NCBI GenBank assembly: GCA_964428935.1 | Contig: CAYSAG010000070.1 | Location: 1-19,799 of the forward strand | DNA length: 19,799 bases | Source of the DNA: JAADHY01 sp964428935 | GTDB taxonomy: Bacteria > Planctomycetota > Planctomycetia > Planctomycetales > Planctomycetaceae | Direction of reading: 5' to 3' | Shown: positions 12,980-19,799 of the stretch, piece after piece | Layout of the letters: every line of letters begins with the position of its first letter | Position numbering within the stretch: position 1 is the stretch's first letter | The notes under the pieces: generated by a model | What the model was told of the DNA's origin: nothing | What the model saw: the letters and a program-made list of their open reading frames with translations, nothing else | Database searches by the model: none | Program-made: the position numbers and the translations under genes

Positions 12980-15448
12980 TCAACGCCGGACGCCCGCCTC
13001 GGCCAGCCGCTCCATCAGTCGGTCCGCCGCCAGACGTTGAGCCGCCTTCTTTGCGGACGCTTCGACCACGTCGGTCCGTAACGACCGTCCGTCCGGCAGC
13101 CTGGCCCACGCAACCACACGGAAGGTCGGCTGGTGGCTGGGCCCGTTCTGCTCCAACAGCTCGTAACCGTAGTCTTCCAGCCGTCCCGCCTGACGCAGTT
13201 CGTTCAAAGCCATGGCCGAGGTGCGACCGTTCGCTCCGGGCACCGCAGCCCCCGTCGCTGCCGCGGCCATTGGGGCCGCCGAGTCGGCTCGGTTGCCCGG
13301 TGCCTGGGCAAGCAAGCGAGCCAGCGCTGTTTCGGCCGCAGCGTGTTCAGCCGTTTTTACCCGTGCCGCTTCGTACCAGTCCGTGACCACAGCGTCGGAG
13401 GGACGGTCGGGCTGGCGGACCACCACACGGACGCGGAAGCCTGCGGGCGTCGGAACCTGTTCGAAGGTGGGCGGCGGTACTTTGTTCCTCGCGCACCACT
13501 CCAGCAGCTTCCCTTTCGGGTTGGCCGACTGCAGTCGCCGAGCGTCTTCGTCGGTGACGGCAACGGCTCGCACCGACTGCTCCACCGCTTCAATTTGCTT
13601 GAGCAGCCTCTCTGCCGCCAGCTGCTCGGCCGTTTTCTTCGACGCCGCCTGACACTCGCCGCTGTCCAGCGTCCGGTCGGCCAAGCGTAGCTTCATTCTC
13701 GCCTGGAAGAACGCTCCGTGTGGACGAACCTCGACGTGCGGCGGGTCGACCCGCGACCTCATGCAGAACTCCAAGAGACGCCCCTTCGGATTCGCCTCCT
13801 TCAGACGCTCCTCCAAAGCCGCTTCGTCCGGAAACAGATCGGTTTCGCGAACGCTGAGCACCCAGAGGCGGTCGCGACGGTGGTCGTCCCGACGTACCAA
13901 ACCGACCGACTCCAGCACCCGAACGAACCGCTCCACCGTCGACCGGTCGACCGCTTCTCCAAACCACGCCTCGGCCACTTCGGCAGCTCGCAAAGGACAA
14001 GGACCGGGCGGGCCGAGCAGGTGGCGAGCCCGCTCCACGTCCAACTCCTCTTCGGTCGGAACCCGCACGTCGCAGCGCCGACGGCGCCGGCGAACCACGT
14101 AGCTGCGTTCCAGCGTCAGTCCGTCCTCCGCCAAAATGACGTCGCGACAACTCAAACTGCGCGACAGCGACGACTTCGCCCTCCCGTCACCGTGGACCAG
14201 CACCACCGTCCGCGGACGCAAAGCTTCGATCCACGAGACCATTTGCATTCGGTCTGCGTGAGCCGACAGGCCGTACGTGTCGAACTGACAAGCCACGGAC
14301 ACCGTCGTCTGCCCCAACCGCAGCTCCTTGGGCCCTTCCTTCTCAGCCAATTCCAGCAACGCCCGCCCCGGCGACTCTTCGTCCTGGTAGCCGGTGAGCA
14401 GAATGGCGTCGTTCTCGGTCCCCACCAGCTCGCGGCAGTAGAACACCGATGGGCCGCCGGTCAGCATGCCGCTGGACGACACAATGACGCACGGCGACGT
14501 CTGCAGAACGCGGCCGCGGTCTTCCGGCTGAGCCACCGGACGAATGCAGTCGGTGTAAAACGGGTGCGGCGTCCGACGAATCTCGTGCAGCAACTGACGC
14601 GAAACGTACGCCTGGTGCGCTCGGTACACGTCGCACACGGCCCGAACCATGCCGTCGACAAACACGGGCGTCGGCGGCAACTGTCCCTTCCGCATGGCTC
14701 GTTTCAGAATCAACAGCACCTCCTGAGCCCGACCGACGGCGAAGGCAGGAATCAGCACGCGTCCACCACGCTCCACCACCTCGCTGATTCGCCGCACCAA
14801 ACGCTGCTCGGCCGCGCTGCGGTCTTCATGCAACCGTTCCCCGTAAGTCGACTCGCTCACCACCAAATCGACCACGAAGTCGGGACGGCCCAGCGCCGGC
14901 ACCGTCTGCTGCGCCGTGACGCTGTAGTCTCCCGTGAAAAGCACAGTACCAGCCGGCGTCTCCAACAAAATCATGGCCGCCCCCAGGATGTGCGACGCAG
15001 GCAACCATTGAACCCGCACCTCACCAATCTGAATCGGCTGGTAGTACTGCACAGGGACCAACACCCGCAGCAAGTGCTCCAACTGCTGCGGGCTGTAGAG
15101 CGGCACGTCGGCCTCGCGCTCCGGCGAGTTCATCAACCGCAACGCGTCTCGAAGAAGAATCTTGACCAGGTCAATGGTCGGAGCAGTGGCAAAGACGGGG
15201 GCACCGGGAGCGGCTTCGGCTAGCACCGGAAGCCCGCCAGAGTGGTCCATGTGCGCGTGCGTCAACAGGACGGCGTCAATCGAGCTCGCGGACAACAGCG
15301 ACAGGTCCGGAAGCGGACTGGGGCCGCAGTAGCGGACACCGCAGTCGATCACCAACGTCACTCCGCCCGCACGAACGACCGTGCACGAAGCTCCAATCGA
15401 GCCAGCACCCCCAAGAAACGACACCCGAATGCTGTTGTGACTTTTCAT
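12980..15448 (-). CDS. Beta-CASP metallo-beta-lactamase ribonuclease with three C-terminal dsRNA-binding domains
   Basis: A probable cytoplasmic Zn-dependent RNase of 822 residues; no signal peptide. GGAGGG four bases before the ATG at 15448 supports the start. The catalytic core (1-450) has the MBL signature H64-x-H66-x-D68-H69, then H153 (ASHILGA), D174 (FTGDYS), a beta-CASP insert with VSSSGMLTGGPS, and the RMMBL histidines H397 (LSAHADRM) and H419 (VLVHGDG). This matches the CPSF73/TTHA0252 group, whose members are usually near 430-450 residues. An Arg6 patch (453-458) leads into a winged-helix-like region (about 464-535). Two related dsRBDs start at N553 and N643 with NPKG(R/K)LLE(F/W)C, each ending in a basic/Ala-rich helix (ASKKTAEQLAAERLL in the first). 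A third, canonical dsRBD begins at M746 (LNELRQ, HQPTF, ASAKKAAQRLAA). The dsRBDs imply double-stranded or folded RNA substrates. Unlike its neighbours the gene contains GATC sites. Confidence 0.93.
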   Translation of the reverse strand: MKSHNSIRVSFLGGAGSIGASCTVVRAGGVTLVIDCGVRYCGPSPLPDLSLLSASSIDAVLLTHAHMDHSGGLPVLAEAAPGAPVFATAPTIDLVKILLRDALRLMNSPEREADVPLYSPQQLEHLLRVLVPVQYYQPIQIGEVRVQWLPASHILGAAMILLETPAGTVLFTGDYSVTAQQTVPALGRPDFVVDLVVSESTYGERLHEDRSAAEQRLVRRISEVVERGGRVLIPAFAVGRAQEVLLILKRAMRKGQLPPTPVFVDGMVRAVCDVYRAHQAYVSRQLLHEIRRTPHPFYTDCIRPVAQPEDRGRVLQTSPCVIVSSSGMLTGGPSVFYCRELVGTENDAILLTGYQDEESPGRALLELAEKEGPKELRLGQTTVSVACQFDTYGLSAHADRMQMVSWIEALRPRTVVLVHGDGRAKSSLSRSLSCRDVILAEDGLTLERSYVVRRRRRRCDVRVPTEEELDVERARHLLGPPGPCPLRAAEVAEAWFGEAVDRSTVERFVRVLESVGLVRRDDHRRDRLWVLSVRETDLFPDEAALEERLKEANPKGRLLEFCMRSRVDPPHVEVRPHGAFFQARMKLRLADRTLDSGECQAASKKTAEQLAAERLLKQIEAVEQSVRAVAVTDEDARRLQSANPKGKLLEWCARNKVPPPTFEQVPTPAGFRVRVVVRQPDRPSDAVVTDWYEAARVKTAEHAAAETALARLLAQAPGNRADSAAPMAAAATGAAVPGANGRTSAMALNELRQAGRLEDYGYELLEQNGPSHQPTFRVVAWARLPDGRSLRTDVVEASAKKAAQRLAADRLMERLAEAGVRR

Positions 15449-16020
15449 GATCCCTCCGTGGCGGCCTCCCGTGCCTCTTCGCCTCCGACCGTTCGACCCG
15501 AGCCGACTCGCCAGCTACCGCTTCCGCTCGCCCACCTCCCACCGACCGGAACTCGAGAAAACTCCCCGAACCGCAAACGGCCGGTCTCCACCAGCGGCCG
15601 CCCGTGCCGCGAGCCGGTGCCGCAAAATCGCTCCGCGACCCCGACGACAAGTTACGCCCCGCCGACGCACCTTTTGCCGCCGAACTGGTCGGACGGTCGC
15701 GAACGCGTCGCTCGGACGTCCGCCTGCACCGGCCATTTTCGAAACCCGCGGCCACGACGGCAAGCCGTTGGAGGAAACGTGGGTCCTGTCTCCTCCTCGC
15801 TCCAACCACTCCTCGCCGCACAACCGCCCCAGCCCATGTCGACCAAGCATTCGTTCTGACCGGTCCCGCCGGCCGACCCGTTCGTCGGTGCCGGCATTTT
15901 TGTCTCAAGTCGCCCAGTCGCACGACGCCCTTCGGCTCCCCTAACCCCTGCGGTTGTCAGGCCGCCTGGCAAAGCCAGCCGGCTGTGTGGATTTTGCCAG
16001 CGAGAATCCGAAGTTGCAAT
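15449..16020. other. Divergent gap before the protease operon
   Basis: No gene is supported between the nuclease start and the protease promoter. The plus strand is C-rich and several frames stay open, but their translations are Arg/Pro/Ser-rich without domains. The right end holds a symmetrical structure at 15966-16000 next to the promoter. I see no clear promoter for the minus-strand nuclease. Confidence 0.45.
15966..16000. promoter_or_regulatory. Inverted repeat just upstream of the protease promoter (possible operator)
   Basis: CTGGCAAA at 15966-15973 is the reverse complement of TTTGCCAG at 15993-16000. Inside the loop is a perfect 10 base palindrome, CAGCCGGCTG (15976-15985). The structure ends 20 bases before the -35 hexamer, a position fit for a regulator site. 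It could equally be a hairpin ending minor upstream transcription. Confidence 0.4.
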
Positions 16021-16048
16021 TTGACAACGCGCGGTCGTGTTCTAGAGT
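16021..16048 (+). promoter_or_regulatory. Sigma70-like promoter of the protease operon
   Basis: A perfect TTGACA at 16021-16026 is followed after 16 bases by TAGAGT at 16043-16048 (four of six matches to TATAAT). The start codon lies 75 bases further on. This is the best promoter match in the window. Confidence 0.6.
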
Positions 16049-16123
16049 TGCGGCGACTCAGCATGGGTCACGACACGCCGGGGAACGGTGCGCTGAGTCG
16101 ACGCACAACCTTGGGGGGATTGC

Positions 16124-17788
16124 ATGCCGGTGAAATTGAGGGGCCGTGCGTGTGCTGTCGTCTTTCTGCTGACGCTGTCCTTTCTGACATCGCCTGCTGT
16201 CTGGAACCAAGCCGTCGGGGCGGAATCGACCGTCCGCGTCTCGGGCAATCGCACCGAGGTCGTTCGGCACGGGGAGTCGCTGGAGCAAGACCGGCGATGG
16301 CTGGACGCCATTGAGTACTACAAGGAAGCGCTGAAGCACTTCCCCGACGACGAAGACCTCAAGCTGGGACTGCGCCGAGCCAAGATTCACTTCGGCATTG
16401 AGCGCCGCTACACCGACCCCAGCTTCAAGACGCGGCTGCTCACCACGCCCCGCTACCAGCTCATGTCGTTGCTCGACAACGTCATGCTCAAGATTCGCGC
16501 TCACTACGTGGAGAACCTCAGCTTCACCACCCTGGTCGCTCACGGCACCGAAAGCTTCTACTACTCGCTGGCCAACCCGGCCTTTCTGCGGCAAAACCTG
16601 CCGACGGTCCAGACGGCCGCCGAACTGACTCGCCAACAAACGGCCGTTGCCCAAATGCGTCGAATCTTGCGCGACGAGTACTGGAACCGACCGGTCGCCG
16701 ACCGCAACCAGGCGCTGCGCACAATCAACACGGTCGCCCAGACGGCCGAGAACCTCCTCGGCGTTTCCGGCCAGTGCGTCATCCTGGAGTACATTTTCGG
16801 CTTCTGCAACGCCCTGGACGACTACAGCGACTTCCTGACACCCGACCGACTGAACGACCTCTACGCAGCCATCGACGGCGACTTCGTCGGAATCGGCATT
16901 GAAATGAAGGCCGAGCGGGGCAAGGGCATGCTGTTGGTCAACGTGCTGCCCGGCAGCCCGGCAGAGGAAGGCGGGGCTCGTCCCGGAGACCACATTGTCG
17001 CCATCAACGGCATTGACTGCCGCGACATGACCACCGACGAAGCAGCCAACCTGCTGCGAGGTCCCGAAGGAAGTCGCGTCCGCGTCACCTTGCTCGGACC
17101 GGACGGAACCAACCGCCGTGAAGTGGTCCTGGTGCGACGCCACGTCGAAGTCAAAAGCATTCCGCTGGCGAAAATCGTCGACCCGGAACGAGGCATCGGC
17201 TACATTCGAATGACGGGGTTCCAGAAGACGACGCCGCAAGAGCTCGACGCGGCCATCCTGTCCCTGCGTCAGCAAGGAATGCGAGCGTTGATTTGGGACC
17301 TGCGCGGAAATCCCGGCGGACTGCTGACGGCAGCCGTCGAAGTGCTCGACCGATTCATCGACCGCGGCGTCCTCGTCTCCACACGCGGCCGAACGCTCGA
17401 CCAAAACTGGACCTACTACGCTCACACAACCGGCACCGTCCGGGAACCGCTGGTCGTGCTCGTCGACTCCGACAGCGCCAGCGCCAGCGAGATTGTGGCG
17501 GGAGCGATTCACGACCACCGGCGCGGCATTCTGGTCGGACGACACACCTACGGAAAATGGTCGGTCCAGAGCATTTTTCCAATGCGAGACTCGACCGGCC
17601 TCAGGTTGACGACGGCCCGCTTCTACTCGCCAGCCGGACGGACTTACTCCGGCGTCGGGCTGGAGCCGGACGTTGCAGTGAAGCCGCCCACGGAGTACGT
17701 TGTTCGGTACCGGACAACGTCCAGCGCAGACCCGGCCACCGACCCGGACCTGCGCAAAGCCCTGGAGATTCTGCGTCGTCAACTGTAG
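16124..17788 (+). CDS. Exported S41 family C-terminal processing protease (CtpA-like) with PDZ domain
   Basis: A serine protease that probably trims or degrades envelope proteins. The 554-residue product starts at 16124 after a GGGGGGA ribosome-binding site. A signal peptide covers about 1-33 (hydrophobic AVVFLLTLSFLTS, then AVGAES). Residues about 50-90 look like one or two TPR-type helices (WLDAIEYYKEALKHFPDD). An unusually long helical N-terminal part (to about 240) precedes a PDZ domain at about 250-330 (FVGIGIEM, then LPGSPAEEGGARPGDHIVAINGI). The S41 core follows, with DLRGNPGG and SASASEI. The likely dyad is S453 and K478. Their 25-residue spacing equals that of E. coli Tsp (S430/K455). 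The usual GKG around the lysine is GKW here. The downstream propeller gene starts seven bases after the stop, so the two are probably co-transcribed. Confidence 0.93.
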   Translation: MPVKLRGRACAVVFLLTLSFLTSPAVWNQAVGAESTVRVSGNRTEVVRHGESLEQDRRWLDAIEYYKEALKHFPDDEDLKLGLRRAKIHFGIERRYTDPSFKTRLLTTPRYQLMSLLDNVMLKIRAHYVENLSFTTLVAHGTESFYYSLANPAFLRQNLPTVQTAAELTRQQTAVAQMRRILRDEYWNRPVADRNQALRTINTVAQTAENLLGVSGQCVILEYIFGFCNALDDYSDFLTPDRLNDLYAAIDGDFVGIGIEMKAERGKGMLLVNVLPGSPAEEGGARPGDHIVAINGIDCRDMTTDEAANLLRGPEGSRVRVTLLGPDGTNRREVVLVRRHVEVKSIPLAKIVDPERGIGYIRMTGFQKTTPQELDAAILSLRQQGMRALIWDLRGNPGGLLTAAVEVLDRFIDRGVLVSTRGRTLDQNWTYYAHTTGTVREPLVVLVDSDSASASEIVAGAIHDHRRGILVGRHTYGKWSVQSIFPMRDSTGLRLTTARFYSPAGRTYSGVGLEPDVAVKPPTEYVVRYRTTSSADPATDPDLRKALEILRRQL

Positions 17789-17795
17789 GGGCTCC

Positions 17796-18683
17796 ATGAG
17801 CGGCGAACCTCCGTCGTGGCTGACTCGCGGCAAGGGACTGGCTCCGCGCCTGGCCTGGTCCTTCCGCACCGACGCCGACCTGGTCTTTCTCTGCTACGCT
17901 CGCGAGTGCGGCGAGACGTTCGTCGGCGACCAGTCCGGCAGCATTTACCGCTTGGACCGGCGGGGCCAGATTTTAAGCCTGACCCGAGGCCTCCGGCAGC
18001 TCCGAGCCGGCGGTTGGTCCGACGTCGGTGGCTCGGGACTGCTCGCCCTGGGCGACGACCAGATTTCGTGGCTCGGCCCGGGCATGCAGGTCGAGTGGTC
18101 CATGCACCTGCCCGACTCGGTTCTCGCACTGACCGTCGACCCCTACGGCGACTACGCCGTCGTCACTTTGCAGGGCGGCACCAACTTCGTCGTCAACCGC
18201 TTCAAGAAACGGGTCGGCCTCTTTCAGACCCCGCGACCGATTCGGTTCGTCCAGTTCGTGACGGAGCGGGCGGAGTTTGTCGCGGCGGCCGAACACAGCC
18301 ACCTGAGCCGCCACCGCTGGAACGGCGACGAAATCTGGAACCACCGACTGCTCAGCTCCATTGCCGACCTGGCCGTCACCGAAGATGGGTCGGTCATTCT
18401 GCTGGCCGCCATGAACCTGGGCGTGCAGTCCTACGACGGCAACGGCGACAGCCGAGCCTCGTACGTGCTCAACGGGACGGCCATGCAACTGGCCACCAGC
18501 GTGACGGCCGAACGAATCGCCGTCGCCACACTGGAAAAACGACTCTACTGGCTGGACTCGACCGGCCACCTGCTGTGGGGCACGGAACTGGACGAGCCGG
18601 TGGCCGAACTGGTCTGCGACCCGTTCGGCGAATGGATTCTGTTCGGCACGACCAGCGGTCGAGTGGTCCGGCTGGAGTGGTGA
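17796..18683 (+). CDS. Beta-propeller protein (WD40/PQQ-like repeats), unknown function
   Basis: A 295-residue protein with no signal peptide, so probably cytoplasmic. It consists almost entirely of short repeats of about 40 residues with a G-D/S-G-x-[IV]-x-R-L type ending, for example GDQSGSIYRLDRRGQ, EDGSVILLAAMNLGVQSYDGNGD, KRLYWLDSTGHLLWG and TTSGRVVRLEW. This pattern predicts a single six- or seven-bladed propeller. No enzyme motif is visible. The ATG at 17796 is seven bases after the protease stop and has only a weak AGGGG upstream, suggesting translational coupling. An in-frame earlier start at 17700 would overlap the protease gene and give an unlikely basic extension, so I rejected it. 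A scaffold or sensor partner for the operon is possible but not shown. Confidence 0.88.
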   Translation: MSGEPPSWLTRGKGLAPRLAWSFRTDADLVFLCYARECGETFVGDQSGSIYRLDRRGQILSLTRGLRQLRAGGWSDVGGSGLLALGDDQISWLGPGMQVEWSMHLPDSVLALTVDPYGDYAVVTLQGGTNFVVNRFKKRVGLFQTPRPIRFVQFVTERAEFVAAAEHSHLSRHRWNGDEIWNHRLLSSIADLAVTEDGSVILLAAMNLGVQSYDGNGDSRASYVLNGTAMQLATSVTAERIAVATLEKRLYWLDSTGHLLWGTELDEPVAELVCDPFGEWILFGTTSGRVVRLEW

Positions 18684-18946
18684 CGGACGGACGCGGGCTC
18701 GCCGGACGTCGGTAACGTGCAAAAATCGCTCGTGGAGTAGGAGCAGCCTCGTGGACTACCAACGACGCGAGGCCCCTCGCCGCACGACACGCCCAGCCTT
18801 CCGACGTCGCCAACCCCCGGGCAACGTCCAGACGGCGACGACCTCCGCTAGTGCCGCTGGCAGGAAAGCGAGCCCCACTTGCAAGACCGAGACGGTGCCG
18901 TCGGCTGCGACCTGTAGAACAACGCGCGCAGCGTGAAGCCTCACAC

Positions 18947-18975
18947 TTGACGGCTCTTTTGAGACTCGCAAGAAT
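18947..18975 (+). promoter_or_regulatory. Sigma70-like promoter candidate upstream of tRNA-Phe
   Basis: TTGACG (18947-18952), 17 bases, AAGAAT (18970-18975): five and four of six consensus matches with ideal spacing, in a locally A+T-richer stretch. It is about 250 bases before the tRNA, so a long leader would have to be removed. Confidence 0.4.
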
Positions 18976-19176
18976 TTTGTCGCCGTGGCGGCCGGGAGCC
19001 GTTTGCGAGCCAGTTTTTCCTCCGTTTCCCGGCGAACGGAAGACCAACAGGTGGACGCGAGCGGCAGGAATCGGTCGGAAAGTCGAGAAGCCTCCGGCAC
19101 AGCCGCGAAATAAGGGACTGACCTACTACGAACGACGGGGAATTCCGGCCGACGGCCGAACGGCTTCCGGCTGAAT

Positions 19177-19202
19177 TGCGGGACGAGCGAGTCGGTCCCG
19201 CA
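19177..19202 (+). other. Perfect hairpin just before tRNA-Phe
   Basis: TGCGGGAC at 19177-19184 pairs with GTCCCGCA at 19195-19202 around a 10 base loop, 19 bases before the tRNA 5' end. It may shape the precursor for processing at the 5' side or be unrelated. Confidence 0.35.
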
Positions 19203-19221
19203 GTGCCCTTCGCAACGACGC

Positions 19222-19294
19222 GGACAGGTAGCTCAGTTGGTAGAGCAAGGGACTGAAAATCCCTGTGTCGGCGGTTCGAATCCGCCCCTGTCCA
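19222..19294 (+). tRNA. tRNA-Phe (anticodon GAA)
   Basis: The cloverleaf is complete. Acceptor GGACAGG (19222-19228) pairs with CCTGTCC (19287-19293). D arm GCTC/GAGC, anticodon stem AGGGA/TCCCT with loop CTGAAAA, and T arm GGCGG-TTCGAAT-CCGCC are all perfect. The anticodon is GAA, giving Phe. Discriminator A is at 19294; the 3' CCA is not encoded, so it must be added by the CCA-adding enzyme. An intrinsic terminator lies 34 bases downstream. Confidence 0.98.
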
Positions 19295-19328
19295 CTTTGA
19301 GTTGGTGAAATGCCGAGCGATCGAACGT

Positions 19329-19359
19329 AACCCCTTGTGACGCAAGGGGTTTTTCTTTT
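19329..19359 (+). terminator. Rho-independent terminator after tRNA-Phe
   Basis: AACCCCTTG (19329-19337) pairs with CAAGGGGTT (19343-19351) around a 5 base loop, and the strand runs on as TTTTTCTTTT. This is a textbook intrinsic terminator, the only one with a U-run in the window. Confidence 0.93.
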
Positions 19360-19799
19360 GCGCCCGATTCCGGTTGCAACTGCGAATGGCGGATTCCGGC
19401 AAGGCACTGCGCCGTTCTGTTCTTCGCGTCCCCCCGACCGCGCAGCTTCCTCCAAACCGGACAGGTTCGGCCTGCCGCCCGGCTTCAGCGCCGGCGGTGA
19501 GCCCCGGGCGGTCGCCATCAGAGATTGGTGACCGTCCCGCCAGTGCCTTGTGCCAGCCACGACCTCGACGCGGCGCTGTTCGTTGTCGTGGCACGCGGCC
19601 GTCAGGTTGCACCACCTCTCAGCCCACGCCACGACGCCTTGACGCGAGAACAGATCTTGGCTCTTCGTAAGATTGCGCGAGACGTAAAGGAGAAGTGAAC
19701 GTCCTAATCTCATCTGAGGTTCCTCTGCTTGACGACGAGGACCTTAGCCCGGATTATTCACGAATTTTTGAAAAGTCTTCCTCCGTGCGTACGTAATTT
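19360..19799. other. Window end: no complete gene, A+T-richer terminal segment
   Basis: The first ~290 bases resemble the G+C-rich intergenic DNA elsewhere. From about 19640 the character changes: a short frame ending at the TGA 19696-19698 reads LTREQILALRKIARDVKEK, which looks like a real protein tail but has no credible start. The last 119 bases are about 45% G+C by hand count, against roughly two thirds for the window. They include CCCGGATTATTCACGA (19747-19762). This could be the edge of an insertion sequence or another island. Confidence 0.35.

Larger units (their letters stand above)
18684..19221. other. Gap between the propeller gene and tRNA-Phe
   Basis: About 540 bp with no firmly supported gene. 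On the minus strand 18756-19100 is open and its C-terminal half loosely resembles a TonB C-terminal domain; on the plus strand a GTG at 18751 follows AGGAG and opens 61 codons of basic, low-complexity protein. These overlap and neither is convincing. The right half holds a promoter-like pair (18947-18975) and a hairpin (19177-19202) before the tRNA. Confidence 0.4.

Noticed and set aside
13718..15223. 501-codon plus-strand open frame opposite the nuclease gene
   Set aside because: Arg/His/Gln-rich antisense translation with no domain; the minus strand has intact catalytic motifs.
16058..17869. 603-codon minus-strand open frame opposite the protease gene
   Set aside because: Antisense shadow; Val/Asp/Gln-rich translation without motifs, against a complete S41 protease on the plus strand.
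18751..18936. 61-codon plus-strand frame with AGGAG before a GTG start
   Set aside because: Basic, Thr/Ala/Arg-rich translation with no recognisable feature; a chance Shine-Dalgarno match is likely.
18941..19615. Minus-strand open frame of 224 codons covering the tRNA, and an overlapping one at 19126-19713
   Set aside because: Both translate the antisense of tRNA-Phe (pieces such as GADSNRRHRDFQS or GRIRTADTGIF), a well-known false protein family created by tRNA genes.
1..19799. CRISPR arrays, rRNA genes and complete insertion sequences
   Set aside because: Looked for regularly spaced direct repeats, rRNA-like segments and transposase motifs; none seen.

Overview
This is about 20 kb of G+C-rich bacterial chromosome (roughly two thirds G+C), most likely from a member of the Planctomycetota. 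That placement rests on gene content. The window has an exported S1-type sulfatase, a GH123/DUF4091 protein with a discoidin-like domain, a c-type-haem protein related to hydrazine synthase alpha with a fused SUMF1/FGE-like domain, and large secreted proteins of unknown function. Intergenic spaces are long (about 0.6 kb). I cannot place it below phylum from sequence alone.

Layout, left to right. (1) Positions 2-64 look like the last 20 codons of a plus-strand gene, followed by two perfect stem-loops. (2) 662-3889 (+) encodes a large secreted protein with a probable TIM-barrel glycoside-hydrolase-like core between jelly-roll modules. It converges on (3) a secreted sulfatase at 4085-5626 (-). 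Upstream of the sulfatase is a 630 bp gap with a REP-like palindromic element, then (4) a secreted GH123-type protein at 6257-8956 (-). (5) Divergent from it, 9556-12951 (+) encodes an exported di-haem HzsA-related protein fused to a SUMF1-like domain. It meets, with only 28 bp between stops, (6) a beta-CASP metallo-beta-lactamase ribonuclease at 12980-15448 (-) that carries three C-terminal double-stranded-RNA-binding domains. (7) After a 675 bp gap with a good sigma70-like promoter comes a two-gene operon (+): an S41/CtpA-type protease (16124-17788) and a cytoplasmic beta-propeller protein (17796-18683). (8) tRNA-Phe(GAA) at 19222-19294 is followed by a rho-independent terminator. (9) The last ~120 bp are distinctly A+T-rich and may be the edge of a mobile element.

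Items 2-4 look like a toolkit for breaking down sulfated glycans outside the cytoplasm: desulfation, exo-glycosidase-like action and carbohydrate binding. The HzsA-related protein may be an envelope redox protein. The beta-CASP nuclease is the most unusual gene: a Zn-dependent RNase core, a winged-helix-like linker and three dsRBDs suggest a nuclease aimed at structured or double-stranded RNA.

Across the window GATC is strongly depleted, and Ile is coded by ATT rather than ATC despite C-ending codons elsewhere. Four of the six GATC sites lie in or at the start of the nuclease gene.
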